DNA of 64,000 bases. Origin: Chloroflexota bacterium. Lineage in GTDB: Bacteria > Chloroflexota > Anaerolineae > J036 > Brachytrichaceae. Below, piece after piece: positions 18,682 to 27,026 of this stretch; within the stretch, counting starts at the first letter, position 1; each line of letters opens with the position of its first letter. The translations under genes and the position numbers were made by a program. The stretch covers positions 62,001 to 126,000 of the forward strand of contig JAUQQA010000001.1 in NCBI GenBank assembly GCA_030550095.1, written 5' to 3'. Below the pieces are notes generated by a model. That model worked only from the letters and a program-made list of their open reading frames with translations, ran no database searches and was not told the origin of the DNA.

Positions 18682-20556
18682 CTAATCCTCCTGCTTGTAG
18701 GTTTCCTGATATGCAATCGCCTCGCTGATCCAGCGCGCGGAGAGCGGCAGGCCGTCGAGCTTGTGAATCGAGCGCACCTTTGCCGCCTCCTTTGGCGCGT
18801 GGAGCTGCACCAGTTGCGCCAACTGCCCTTCGGCGTTGATCTCCACGACGTAGATGCGCTTGTGCGCAACAAGGAACAACGTGGTGTCCTCGTTCATTGG
18901 CAGCGCGCGCAACCGCAGGTAGGAAGTGAGGATGCCTTGCTTGCGCAGCAGATCGCGCGCCTCCTGGATGGCGGGGTCGGTCGAGCCGAAGCCGATGATG
19001 CCCACCTCTGCCTCTGGGTCGAGGTCCACCACGGGGCGCGGCATGAGCTTGCGCGCCGTCTCAAACTTGCGCTGCAGGCGCAGCATGTTGTTCTCCCAAT
19101 CCTCCGGCCGCTCGGAGAGCAACGCGCGCTCGTTGTGACCCGAGCCGCGCGTGAAGTAAGCCGCGAACGGGCTTTGGTTGCCGGGGAGCGTTCGCCAACC
19201 GATCCCGTCACCGTCCACGTCCTTGTAGCGCGCGAACCCTTTGGTGGCGTTCACCTGCTCCTCCGTGAGCACCTTGCCACGATCCATGGGCTGATCGGGA
19301 TACTCAAACGGCGGGCTCATCCATTGGTTCATGCCGAGGTCGAGATCGCTCAGCACGAAGATGGGCGTTTGCAAGCGCTCCGCGAGGTCGAACGCGCGCC
19401 AGCCGAACTCAAAGCATTCGGCGACGTTGCCCGGCAGCAACACAGGGTGCTTTGCGTCACCGTGACCGAGATAGTGCACCTTGAGGATGTCACCCTGTGA
19501 GGTGCGTGTGGGCAGACCAGTTGCAGGACCGACGCGCTGCACGTCCCAGATCACAGCGGGGATCTCGGCGAAGAAGCCCAAGCCAGCAAATTCCGCCATG
19601 AGCGAGATGCCAGGACCTGAGGTGCTGGTCATGGCGCGCGCACCTGCCCATCCCGCGCCCATCACCATGCCCAGCGCCGCCAGCTCATCCTCGGCTTGCA
19701 CGATGGCGTAGGTGGGGCGCTTTGTCTCGGGGTCGAGGCGCAACTTGGGCAAATACTGATACAGCGCATCGGCAAGGCTGGTCGCCGGGGTAATGGGATA
19801 CCACGAGACGAAGCTGACACCGCCATAAATCGCGCCGAGCGCGGCTGCGGTGTTGCCGTCAATGAGGATCATCCCTTTGGTCTTGTCCATGCGCTCGACG
19901 CGGTAGGGATCGGTCTTGACGAGATGCTCAGAGGCCCACGCCATTGCCGCGCGCACCACGCGCATGTTGGATTCGACCGGCTTCTGCTTGCCTTTGAAGT
20001 GGTGCAGGAGCGCAGCTTCGATCTCGTTCACGTCGATCCCGAGCAAGTAACACAGCGCGCCCACATACACCATGTTCGCTACGTAGGTGCGCAGTTTAGG
20101 GTCGCTCTCGTGTGCGCGCGCCAGCTCCTTAACAGGGATGGCGTAGTAGTGGATGTCGTCGCGCTGGATCGGCAAGCCGATGTCGTCGGCGTAAATGAAC
20201 ACGCCACCAGGCGCGACAGCAGCGTGGTCTTCCAGCGACGATTCAGGGTTCAGCGAGACGACGATCTCGTTGACGTCGCGGCGAGCGATGTAGCCGTCTC
20301 TGCTGACGCGGATGAAGTACCACGTGGGTCTTCCCTGAATGTTCGAGGGGAAGACGTTTTTGCCACTCACGGGGATGCCCATGCGGAAGAGGGCGCGCAA
20401 CAACGCCAGGTTGGCGGTTTGGCTGCCCGAGCCGTTCTTGGTGGCGACCATGATCGAGAAGTCGTTGACGATTGGCTCGGTCACGGGCGGCACACGCGGC
20501 TGCGGGTTCACGCCAATTTCCTGAGGCGTTAGGGGAGAAGCGAAGTCTCTTAACAT
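18682..20556 (-). CDS. korA: 2-oxoacid:ferredoxin oxidoreductase, fused gamma-alpha subunit
   Basis: KorA (624 aa) carries the gamma domain first (NDFSIMVATKNGSGSQTANL ... MGIPVSGKNVFPSNIQGRPTW, to about residue 220) and then the alpha domain. The latter has YPITPATSLADAL, QAEDELAALGMVMGAGWAGA, and TSTSGPGISLMAEFAGLG, which form the pyruvate/oxoglutarate-binding site. The enzyme oxidises a 2-oxoacid with CoA to an acyl-CoA, CO2 and reduced ferredoxin, or runs in reverse. I start at ATG 20556 (MLRDFASPLTPQ), which has AAGGAG 9 nt upstream; ATG or other starts to 20595 lack a site. A GntR regulator gene precedes it by 39 nt on the same strand. Confidence 0.93.
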   Translation of the reverse strand: MLRDFASPLTPQEIGVNPQPRVPPVTEPIVNDFSIMVATKNGSGSQTANLALLRALFRMGIPVSGKNVFPSNIQGRPTWYFIRVSRDGYIARRDVNEIVVSLNPESSLEDHAAVAPGGVFIYADDIGLPIQRDDIHYYAIPVKELARAHESDPKLRTYVANMVYVGALCYLLGIDVNEIEAALLHHFKGKQKPVESNMRVVRAAMAWASEHLVKTDPYRVERMDKTKGMILIDGNTAAALGAIYGGVSFVSWYPITPATSLADALYQYLPKLRLDPETKRPTYAIVQAEDELAALGMVMGAGWAGARAMTSTSGPGISLMAEFAGLGFFAEIPAVIWDVQRVGPATGLPTRTSQGDILKVHYLGHGDAKHPVLLPGNVAECFEFGWRAFDLAERLQTPIFVLSDLDLGMNQWMSPPFEYPDQPMDRGKVLTEEQVNATKGFARYKDVDGDGIGWRTLPGNQSPFAAYFTRGSGHNERALLSERPEDWENNMLRLQRKFETARKLMPRPVVDLDPEAEVGIIGFGSTDPAIQEARDLLRKQGILTSYLRLRALPMNEDTTLFLVAHKRIYVVEINAEGQLAQLVQLHAPKEAAKVRSIHKLDGLPLSARWISEAIAYQETYKQED

Positions 20557-20595
20557 CGGATTACACTCCTTGAACCGTCTCGGGTTCAGGTGCAA

Positions 20596-21327
20596 CTAGC
20601 TTTCTGCAACTTGCGGTTGCTCCACTTTGGAGAATGAGGGCACCGTGCTACGTCGTTGGGTGCGTGGCGTCGGCCGGCGCTGAAGCAGCTTGGTATGCTG
20701 AATGAGCAGTTGGTGCGCCTTGTCCACCTCGCCAGCGATGATCGCCTCAACGATGCCTTCGTGATACGTCCAAACCTCGTGTAGGTAGTCGTAGTCTGAG
20801 AACACGCTCAGCCCCTCGGCTTCGTAAGCATCCCAATACGCTTCGAGCAAGCCTTTCACGAAAGGATTGTTCAGCCGCCGAAAGATGGTGAGGTGTAGCG
20901 CGCGATGCTCGGGGTGCGGGATGCGCGGCGGGTGCTCCTCGAGCTTCTGCCAAGCGCGCGCTATCAGCTCGCGCAACTCTCGGTGATCCTCAGGGGTGAG
21001 CAGCGCGACCGCTTCGTGAAAGAAGGCAAACTCCACGTGGTTGCGCAGCTCGCTATACGCCTCGAAGAGGTGACGATTGCAGGCGAGCGCGAACATCAAG
21101 CTGGCGCGCACCGCGGGCGCAAAGTCATACTCCATCACGCGGATGCCCGTGCGCGGCCGCACCTCAACCAAGCCAAGCACACGCGCCACCTCAAGCTGCT
21201 CGCGCAACTTGCCGATGCTCACGTCTAACTCGTCGCTGAGTTTCTCCAGCGGCGGAAGCTGATCGCCTGGCTTCAAGCACCGGCTCGTGATGTAGTCAAG
21301 AAGTTCAGATTCATACGCGCGCGGCAT
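20596..21327 (-). CDS. GntR/FadR-family transcriptional regulator
   Basis: A 243-residue regulator. The N-terminal winged helix reads PGDQLPPLEKLSDELDVSIGKLREQLEVARVLGLVEVRPRTGIRV. The C-terminal all-helical FCD-type effector domain has conserved acidic and His residues (HPEHRALHLTIF, HEGIVEAIIAGEVDKAHQLL) likely to hold a metal. It lies 39 nt ahead of korA on the same strand, so it probably controls its own operon in answer to an organic acid. ATG 21327 is chosen over TTG 21342. No clear Shine-Dalgarno is seen. Confidence 0.88.
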   Translation of the reverse strand: MPRAYESELLDYITSRCLKPGDQLPPLEKLSDELDVSIGKLREQLEVARVLGLVEVRPRTGIRVMEYDFAPAVRASLMFALACNRHLFEAYSELRNHVEFAFFHEAVALLTPEDHRELRELIARAWQKLEEHPPRIPHPEHRALHLTIFRRLNNPFVKGLLEAYWDAYEAEGLSVFSDYDYLHEVWTYHEGIVEAIIAGEVDKAHQLLIQHTKLLQRRPTPRTQRRSTVPSFSKVEQPQVAES

Positions 21328-21378
21328 ACTCAAAACATCCAACTATTCAGATTCATCATACTTATCGTGCTAGCGAGC

Positions 21379-21409
21379 ATTCTATTGAGCCGCACTGAGT
21401 TGTCAACTA
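21379..21409 (-). promoter_or_regulatory. Promoter of the gntR-korA-korB operon with palindrome
   Basis: Minus strand: TTGACA (21401-21406), 16-nt spacer, TAGAAT (21379-21384). The -35 is overlapped by an 11-bp palindrome agttg-t-caact (21399-21409). This is the best sigma-A promoter near the operon, and the palindrome is a candidate autoregulatory site for the GntR protein. Confidence 0.65.
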
Positions 21410-21464
21410 GGCGCGTTGCTTTTTAAGGTTTTCAGCATGCTCAAAAGAGTTGTTGAGCGGCTTA

Positions 21465-21500
21465 AAACAAAAGCCCCTGCGCCTGAGGAGCGCAGGGGCT
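21465..21500 (-). terminator. Terminator of the amino-acid binding protein gene
   Basis: Perfect 11-bp stem agcccctgcgc (21472-21482)/gcgcaggggct (21490-21500) with 7-nt loop. On the minus strand it is followed by a TTTTGTTTT tract. It lies 24 nt past the stop at 21524. Confidence 0.92.
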
Positions 21501-21523
21501 GAGCGCGCTTGCAAGTGAAGGCT

Positions 21524-22699
21524 TCAACGGAATGGCGGTGCGTAGAGCAAGCCACCTTTCAGATACGACTCGTTTGGACCGCGCGGGATGTAGGTCTTGG
21601 TGTTGGGTCCAAGGTTGCGGTCATAGATCTCGGCGTAGTTGCCCACCAGCTTGATGATGTTGTATGCCCAATCCTTGCTCAAGCCGAGCTTTGCGCCCAG
21701 ATCGATCTTCTCGTCGGTGCCGAGCAAGCGCTTCACCTCGGGGCGCGTATCCTTCTCGCGCACCTCGTCCACGTTTTGCGAGGTGATGCCGAATTCCTCA
21801 GCGGCGAAGGTGACGAACACGGTCCATTGCACGATGTCGAACCACTGGTCATCTCCCTGGCGCACCATTGGACCGAGCGGCTCTTTGGAGAGCGTGACGT
21901 CGAGGATCACGTGATCGTCGGGGTTGGGAAGCACCGAGCGGCGCGAGACCAAACCGGACTTGTCTGTGGTCACAGCATCGCAGCGGCCTTCGGAGTAAGC
22001 AGCGAAGGTGCTGTTCGCGTCCTCAAACACCGCGGGGGTGTATTGCAAGCCGCGCGCCGCCATTTGGTCGGCGAGGTTCAGCTCGGTGGTCGTGCCCTTC
22101 TGCACACAGATCGTGGCACCGTTCAGATCTTCGAGCTTGGTGATGCCGGAGTCCTTCGGCACCATGATGCCCTGACCATCATAGAACGTGGTGGCGACAA
22201 AGTTGCTGCCGTTGTCGGTGTCGCGCGTGAGCGTCCACGTGGTGTTGCGGATGAGCACGTCAATCTCACCGCTCTGGAGCGCTGCGAAGCGCTGCTCCGC
22301 GGTGAGCGGGCGATACTCCACCTTGTTCACGTCGCCGAAGATCGCTGCTGCCAGCGCCTTGCAGTAGTCAATGTCGAACCCGCTGAAGTTGCCGTTCGGG
22401 TCCACAAAGCCAAAGCCGGGCACTTGGCTGTTTACGCCGCAGATCAGCTTGCCGCGATCGCGAATCGCCTTGAGCGTCGCCCCAAAGCCTGAAGGCACAG
22501 TGGGCGCGGGCGTTGCCGCTGGTGCAGGCGATTCCGCTGGCACAACCGTGACGGGCACCTCGACGACACGGGTGACCTCAACCACGCGCGTCACCTCAAC
22601 GGTCTGGGGTTGCCCTTGTTGCGCGGCAGGCGCAGCACATGCGGCGAGCAGCAACGCAGCAGCAGTGAGCCAAGCGAATGGTTGATGATGGAACTTCAT
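21524..22699 (-). CDS. Amino-acid ABC transporter binding lipoprotein, AapJ-like
   Basis: Family-3 solute-binding lipoprotein (391 aa) close to general L-amino-acid binding proteins (AapJ/BztA). A signal peptide ends in LLLAAC (Cys20), followed by a linker with VEVTRVVEVTRVVEV, common in Chloroflexota binding proteins. The fold then starts at TLKAIRDRGKLICGVNSQVPG. Ligand-site segments FSGFDIDYCKALAAAIFGD, LIRNTTWTLTRDT and GATICVQKGTTTELNLADQ are in place. I start at ATG 22699, with GGAGGG 7 nt upstream; the earlier in-frame start at 22732 has none. No permease or ATPase is adjacent, so it is an orphan binding protein transcribed alone (own promoter and terminator). Confidence 0.92.
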   Translation of the reverse strand: MKFHHQPFAWLTAAALLLAACAAPAAQQGQPQTVEVTRVVEVTRVVEVPVTVVPAESPAPAATPAPTVPSGFGATLKAIRDRGKLICGVNSQVPGFGFVDPNGNFSGFDIDYCKALAAAIFGDVNKVEYRPLTAEQRFAALQSGEIDVLIRNTTWTLTRDTDNGSNFVATTFYDGQGIMVPKDSGITKLEDLNGATICVQKGTTTELNLADQMAARGLQYTPAVFEDANSTFAAYSEGRCDAVTTDKSGLVSRRSVLPNPDDHVILDVTLSKEPLGPMVRQGDDQWFDIVQWTVFVTFAAEEFGITSQNVDEVREKDTRPEVKRLLGTDEKIDLGAKLGLSKDWAYNIIKLVGNYAEIYDRNLGPNTKTYIPRGPNESYLKGGLLYAPPFR

Positions 22700-22741
22700 T
22701 TGATCCCTCCGTGATACAAATTGCCCATTCAAGCCTTGGAG

Positions 22742-22747
22742 ATTATA
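22742..22747 (-). promoter_or_regulatory. -10 box (TATAAT) of the amino-acid binding protein gene
   Basis: Consensus TATAAT on the minus strand, 42 nt before ATG 22699, in the 82-nt gap to the alcohol dehydrogenase gene. The -35 is weak. Confidence 0.6.
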
Positions 22748-22781
22748 AGCGGGGAAACGCGTGCCCGTTAACCACCCAGCC

Positions 22782-23801
22782 TCATGGCTCGAGGATCACC
22801 TTCACGGCTTCGCGCTGGTGAATGAGCCTGAGCGCCTCTGCCATGTGCGCCAGCGGCAGCGTGTGGGTGATCACGGGCGCTGTGCGCACCAGATCACGCG
22901 CGATCAGGTCGAGGCTCGCCTCGAAGTCGTCCCATGTGTAGCAAAAGCTGCCTTCGACGCGCAGCTCCTTGCGGATGATCTGCGCGGGGTCGAACTGCGC
23001 ATGTTCGTGAAAAATGCCAAGCAGCAACACGCGCGCCCCGGGCGCTGCGACGCGGAACACGTCGTGGAACACCTCAGGCTTGCCCGTCGCTTCAATCACG
23101 ACGGAAGGCATCGCGCCATGGTTGGCCTCGCGCACAGCCGAGACAAGGTCTTGCGCCTGCGCCGATTCGATCACGGCGTCCGCGCCTGTGCGCAAAGCGA
23201 TCTCAGCGCGCAAGCCTCGCCGTGGCGTAATGGCGATCACGCGCCGAACGCCATGCGCGCGCACCGCTTGCAAAGCGTAAAGCCCTATTGGGCCCAAGCC
23301 GAAGATCGCCACGTCGTCTTGCGGCTGAAGATTCAGCCGACGAATGCCGCGGTACGACGACGCCACAGGATCAACCGAGGCGCCATCAGCGAAGCTGAGG
23401 TGATCGGGCAGGCGATGTAGCGTTTTCTCTGGCGCGAGCACATACTCGGCAAACGCGCCGTTGATGTGAATGCCGATCTCGGTGATGTGCGGGCACAGGT
23501 TCTCTTCGCCGCGCCGACACGCGGCACACGTGCCACAGCCGATCACTAACCCGACCGCGACGCGCTCACCAACATGCCACGCCTGCACGCCTTCGCCGAG
23601 CGCATCAATCTCGCCTGCGAACTCATGCCCGGGGATCAGCGGATAGGGCACTTTGCGGATGCCCTCGAAGATGGGGATGTCGGTGCCGCAGATGCCCACT
23701 GCGCGCACGCGCACGCGCACCCACCCCGGTGGCGGCTGCGGAACAGGCACTTCGCGCAGCGCAAACCCTGGCCCTGGTCCCTCTTTGACAACGGCTAGCA
23801 T
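22782..23801 (-). CDS. Zinc-dependent alcohol dehydrogenase (MDR family)
   Basis: Medium-chain zinc dehydrogenase (339 aa from ATG 23801; GTG 23822, overlapping the aminotransferase stop as GTGA, is an alternative). The catalytic zinc site is AVGICGTDIPI (Cys), GHEFAGEI (His-Glu). The structural zinc Cys cluster is GCGTCAACRRGEENLC. The NAD-binding loop is IFGLGPIGLYALQA. The sequence is closest to polyol/threonine-dehydrogenase-like enzymes that oxidise a secondary alcohol; substrate is not clear. Its coupling to the aminotransferase suggests that both act on one small metabolite. Confidence 0.9.
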   Translation of the reverse strand: MLAVVKEGPGPGFALREVPVPQPPPGWVRVRVRAVGICGTDIPIFEGIRKVPYPLIPGHEFAGEIDALGEGVQAWHVGERVAVGLVIGCGTCAACRRGEENLCPHITEIGIHINGAFAEYVLAPEKTLHRLPDHLSFADGASVDPVASSYRGIRRLNLQPQDDVAIFGLGPIGLYALQAVRAHGVRRVIAITPRRGLRAEIALRTGADAVIESAQAQDLVSAVREANHGAMPSVVIEATGKPEVFHDVFRVAAPGARVLLLGIFHEHAQFDPAQIIRKELRVEGSFCYTWDDFEASLDLIARDLVRTAPVITHTLPLAHMAEALRLIHQREAVKVILEP

Positions 23802-23818
23802 CGTCAGCACGCGCGCGC

Positions 23819-25159
23819 TCACACGGCTTTCAGCGCCTCGGTGACCAAGCCGACCACTTCATCCGCCTGCTGCTCGGTGAGGATGAGCGCTGGTGCGAAA
23901 CGCAGCGCGCTTGGACCGCACTTCGTCATCACCACGCCGTGCTTCGCCAGCGACTTGATCACCTGCTTCACTCGTTCGGTGCTGATCGGCTGGTTGTGCT
24001 CGTCCACCAAGTCCACCGCGACCATCAACCCTTTGCCGCGCACCTCGCCGATCATAGGGACCTCCGCGCGCGCTGCCTCAAAGCCCTGCATCAGCCGTCG
24101 CCCAACGCGCACAGCGTTCTCGAGCAAGTTCTCCTCGCGCATGATGGCGATCGTCTCCAGGCCGGCGCGGCAGGCGATCGGGTTTCCACCGAAGGTGCTC
24201 CCGTGGGCGCCGGGCCACCAGCGGTTCATGATCTCCGCGCGCGCCACCACCCCGCCAAGCGGCAGCCCGCCGCCGATCGCCTTGCCGAGCGCGACAATGT
24301 CCGGCACGATGCCGCTGTGCTCGAACGCAAACCAACGCCCTGTTCGCCCCAGCCCTGTTTGCACTTCGTCCACGATCAGCAGCGCGCCTGTGCGATCGCA
24401 GATCGCGCGCAGTGTGGGGAGAAAATCATCGGGCGGGACGATGTAGCCGCCTTCGCCTGCAATCGGCTCGACGAGGATCGCGGCGAGATCGTCAGGGTGC
24501 ACTAACTTCTCGAGCGTGAGCTGGATGAACGCCTTCCACTGTCCGCAACACGTTTGCGGTGTGCGCGAGCCGTGACCAAAGGGGCAGCGGCTGCAATGGG
24601 GATACGGCACGTGTTCAACGCCCGTGAGCAAGCCCGCGAGATGGCGTCGGTAGGCGCTGCTGCTGCCTGTCGCCGCGAGCGCGCCCATCGGCCGCCCGTG
24701 GAAGCCATCCATGAACGCAAGCACCATGCTCCGCCCAGTGGCGACGCGCGCGAGCTTGAGCGCCGTCTCCACCGCCTCACTGCCGCTGTTGACGAGCAAC
24801 ACCTTGCCCTTGTCGAGTGGCTCCGGCATCAGGCTCAACAACGTCTCCGCCATCTCGACGTAGGGCGCCATGTAGCCGACATGCGCCGCGGCGTGGATAA
24901 GCGTTTGCGCTTGTTCGGCAATCGCCCTCACCACGCGTGGGTGCGAGTGCCCAACATTCATCGTGGCGATGCCTGCGGCCATGTCATAGTAGCGCTTGCC
25001 TTCAAAGTCGTATAAGAACACGCCTTCGCCGCGCGCAAACGCCACATCGGTGTAGCGGTAGATCGCGGGGCTGACGACTTCACGATCGCGCGCAATGAGC
25101 GACTCCGAGGTCCAGTGCACCGTGCCGTTGAGCGTGAGGGCGTCTTGTTCGAGCGTCAT
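23819..25159 (-). CDS. Class III pyridoxal-phosphate aminotransferase
   Basis: Fold-type I aminotransferase (446 aa from ATG 25159) like 4-aminobutyrate or ornithine/acetylornithine-type enzymes. Landmarks: GKRYYDMAAGIATMNVGHSHPRVV, LLVNSGSEAVETALKLAR, DGFHGRPMGALAATGS, VEPIAGEGGYIVPP, IVDEVQTGLGRTGRWFAFE with the PLP-ring Asp, and the Schiff-base Lys in DIVALGKAIGGGLPLGG. An unusual Cys-rich insert (PHCSRCPFGH ... TCCGQW, about residues 182-206) occurs in some GabT relatives. An AGGAGG lies about 23 nt before the ATG, too far for a good site. It is followed by the alcohol dehydrogenase gene with overlap. Confidence 0.9.
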   Translation of the reverse strand: MTLEQDALTLNGTVHWTSESLIARDREVVSPAIYRYTDVAFARGEGVFLYDFEGKRYYDMAAGIATMNVGHSHPRVVRAIAEQAQTLIHAAAHVGYMAPYVEMAETLLSLMPEPLDKGKVLLVNSGSEAVETALKLARVATGRSMVLAFMDGFHGRPMGALAATGSSSAYRRHLAGLLTGVEHVPYPHCSRCPFGHGSRTPQTCCGQWKAFIQLTLEKLVHPDDLAAILVEPIAGEGGYIVPPDDFLPTLRAICDRTGALLIVDEVQTGLGRTGRWFAFEHSGIVPDIVALGKAIGGGLPLGGVVARAEIMNRWWPGAHGSTFGGNPIACRAGLETIAIMREENLLENAVRVGRRLMQGFEAARAEVPMIGEVRGKGLMVAVDLVDEHNQPISTERVKQVIKSLAKHGVVMTKCGPSALRFAPALILTEQQADEVVGLVTEALKAV

Positions 25160-25210
25160 AGCACTGCCAAGCGTACCTGCTTCCTCCTGCTTTCGCAAGG
25201 GCGGCTTAGC

Positions 25211-26191
25211 TCACGTTGTTGCAAGCGCGGCTTCCGATGCCAGCGACAGCCGCGGCAGTTGCAACAGCAACACATCGAACGCAAGGCGCGCGTTCACGTT
25301 TGCCTCGAGGCGCGCGAGTGTGCGCGCGAGCAAGCGCAGCCAATGCGCCACTTCCGCAAGCGGCACCGCAGCCCAGAGCGCGCGCACCAGCGGCAGGCGA
25401 TCGCTGTTCAACACTTCAGCTTCTGGTGCGACATGCAAGCGAGCAACATCGCGCCACAAAAGCATCCAGTCCAAAAGCACAGCGCGCTGCTCCTCAAGCG
25501 AAAGGCGCGCCAGCGCTTCAGCATAAGCGAAGCGATCAGTGTAGCCCGCTTGCACAAGGCGTTGGAGATCATCCAAACGCTGCGCGCGCGCCTCTAGCAG
25601 CGACGGCTCTGCCGCCGCGCGCAACGCCCAGCCCACGCGTCCGCGTGAGAGGCGCGCGATGAACCAAGCGCGCTCATGCGCAACGCCGCGCTCGATTAAT
25701 GCCTCTGCAATCTGCGCGATGGGCACGGGACGCAGCGCCAACACTTGGCAACGCGAGACAATCGTGGGCAACAGCAGCTCAGCTACCGGCGCGATGAGCA
25801 CGATCACCACCGCAGGCGGGGGTTCCTCAAGCGTCTTGAGCAGCGCGTTTTGGCTCGATTCGGTCATGGATTGCGCTTCGTCAATCACCAACACGCGATG
25901 TGCCGCTTCAACAGGTGCGAGGGTGATCGCATGAAGCGCCGCGCGCACTGCCTCAACCTTGATGCTGTCGCCGTCTGGCTCCAACCAAAGCAGATCAGGA
26001 TGCTTTCCCGTCTCCACCAGGCGTTGCGCGCGCGGTGTCTCACCAAGCAAAGCGGCTGCCAACGCGCGCGCAAGCGTTGCCTTGCCGACCTGCGCTGGAC
26101 CGACGAACAGGTGCGCCTGGGCGAGCGTGCCCTGCGCCAGCGCCGCACGCAACCGACGCACCGCCCACTGGTGACCGACGACAGACCACAT
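25211..26191 (-). CDS. holB: DNA polymerase III subunit delta prime
   Basis: Clamp-loader subunit (326 aa). It begins MWSVVGHQWAVRRLRAALAQ, then HLFVGPAQVGKATLARALAAAL, a Walker-A-like loop with GxxxxGK kept (GPAQVGK), and VLVIDEAQSMTESSQNALLKTLEEPPPAVVIVLI, followed by the SRC arginine-finger motif TIVSRCQVLAL. The Cys zinc ligands typical of DnaX and of many delta-prime proteins are not evident. The start at 26191 overlaps the DUF4126 stop as TGATG; the reading frame open to 26467 lies inside that gene and is rejected. Confidence 0.9.
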   Translation of the reverse strand: MWSVVGHQWAVRRLRAALAQGTLAQAHLFVGPAQVGKATLARALAAALLGETPRAQRLVETGKHPDLLWLEPDGDSIKVEAVRAALHAITLAPVEAAHRVLVIDEAQSMTESSQNALLKTLEEPPPAVVIVLIAPVAELLLPTIVSRCQVLALRPVPIAQIAEALIERGVAHERAWFIARLSRGRVGWALRAAAEPSLLEARAQRLDDLQRLVQAGYTDRFAYAEALARLSLEEQRAVLLDWMLLWRDVARLHVAPEAEVLNSDRLPLVRALWAAVPLAEVAHWLRLLARTLARLEANVNARLAFDVLLLQLPRLSLASEAALATT

Positions 26192-26760
26192 CACCGCGCT
26201 GCGCGCGCGTGCGTTGCCCGCCGTGCGCGCTGAACGGCTCGGTAGCCCACGAAGGCGATCAGCAGCACAAAGAGCACCAGCAACACCGGCGCGAAGATCG
26301 CCAGCAGCGTCGTGAACGCCGAAGTCGCATCCTCGGCGAGGCTCACCACGGGCGCGCCAATGCCCATCGTCGCCGCGTTGATCGCAGGGCGCGCAGCGGC
26401 TTTCGCCGAATGTGCCCCAAACGCCGTCACCAACCCCAGGATGAGCGCCAACGTCGGGTCGAGCCAACTCACCGCCCCTGTGTTTGCCGCAAAGAGAACG
26501 GCACCCGCAGCAGGGCGGACGAAGGTTTGGATCAAGTCGTTCACGTGATCGACCGCTGGGACTTTATCCGCCACAAACTCGATCGCGCCGAGCAGCGCCA
26601 ACGCAACAATGACCGGTACGCTCGCCAAGACATCGAAAGGCTCGCGCAACTCTAGCAACCCTGCTCTCGCCAACACAGCGACGATGAGCAAAGGAATGTA
26701 GGCGTTCAAGCCAGCCGCACCCGCTAGCCCAAACGCGCTGATCAGGCTCGCCACACTCAT
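26191..26760 (-). CDS. DUF4126 membrane protein
   Basis: A 189-residue inner-membrane protein with about five hydrophobic segments. It begins SVASLISAFGLAGAAGLNAYIPLL, which with FVADKVPAVDHVNDLIQTFVRP (residues about 65-86) is the hallmark of DUF4126. The function of the family is unknown. ATG 26760 has AGGAGG about 6 nt upstream. It is the first gene of a pair with holB. Confidence 0.88.
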   Translation of the reverse strand: MSVASLISAFGLAGAAGLNAYIPLLIVAVLARAGLLELREPFDVLASVPVIVALALLGAIEFVADKVPAVDHVNDLIQTFVRPAAGAVLFAANTGAVSWLDPTLALILGLVTAFGAHSAKAAARPAINAATMGIGAPVVSLAEDATSAFTTLLAIFAPVLLVLFVLLIAFVGYRAVQRARRATHARAAR

Positions 26761-26879
26761 GGTCTTCCTCCTGAGCAATTCTTCCCGGCCCGACGTGCGC
26801 CCATGCAAGCATGTTCAGCAATCGTTCACCGCAGTGTAACGCACTTTGTTTGTAGGTCTCCCAAGCGGCGCATCTGTGC

Positions 26880-26885
26880 TAAAAT
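26880..26885 (+). promoter_or_regulatory. Putative -10 box (TAAAAT) for tRNA-Gln
   Basis: TAAAAT 17 nt before the mature tRNA 5' end, mirroring the position of the tRNA-Ser promoter. The rest of the gap 26761-26902 shows nothing else I can name. Confidence 0.55.
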
Positions 26886-26902
26886 AAGCGCACAATTGAA
26901 TT

Positions 26903-26974
26903 TGGGGAGTGGCCAAGCGGTAAGGCACCTGACTCTGGATCAGGGGATCGTTGGTTCGAATCCAACCTCCCCAG
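26903..26974 (+). tRNA. tRNA-Gln (anticodon CTG)
   Basis: Acceptor TGGGGAG/CTCCCCA with the U1-A72 pair usual for tRNA-Gln, discriminator G. The anticodon arm is CCTGA-CTCTGGA-TCAGG with CTG, and the T-arm GTTGG-TTCGAAT-CCAAC is perfect. No CCA is encoded. Confidence 0.97.
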
Positions 26975-26987
26975 TTGGCTCAGCAAA

Positions 26988-27024
26988 GCAGAATTGCGCG
27001 CAAGCCGATTCTGCGTTTTTGTTT
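26988..27024 (+). terminator. Terminator of tRNA-Gln, abutting glmU
   Basis: Stem gcagaat (26988-26994)/attctgc (27008-27014), 13-nt loop, followed by gTTTTTgTTT to 27024. The T-tract ends two bases before the glmU ATG. Confidence 0.75.
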
Positions 27025-27026
27025 CC

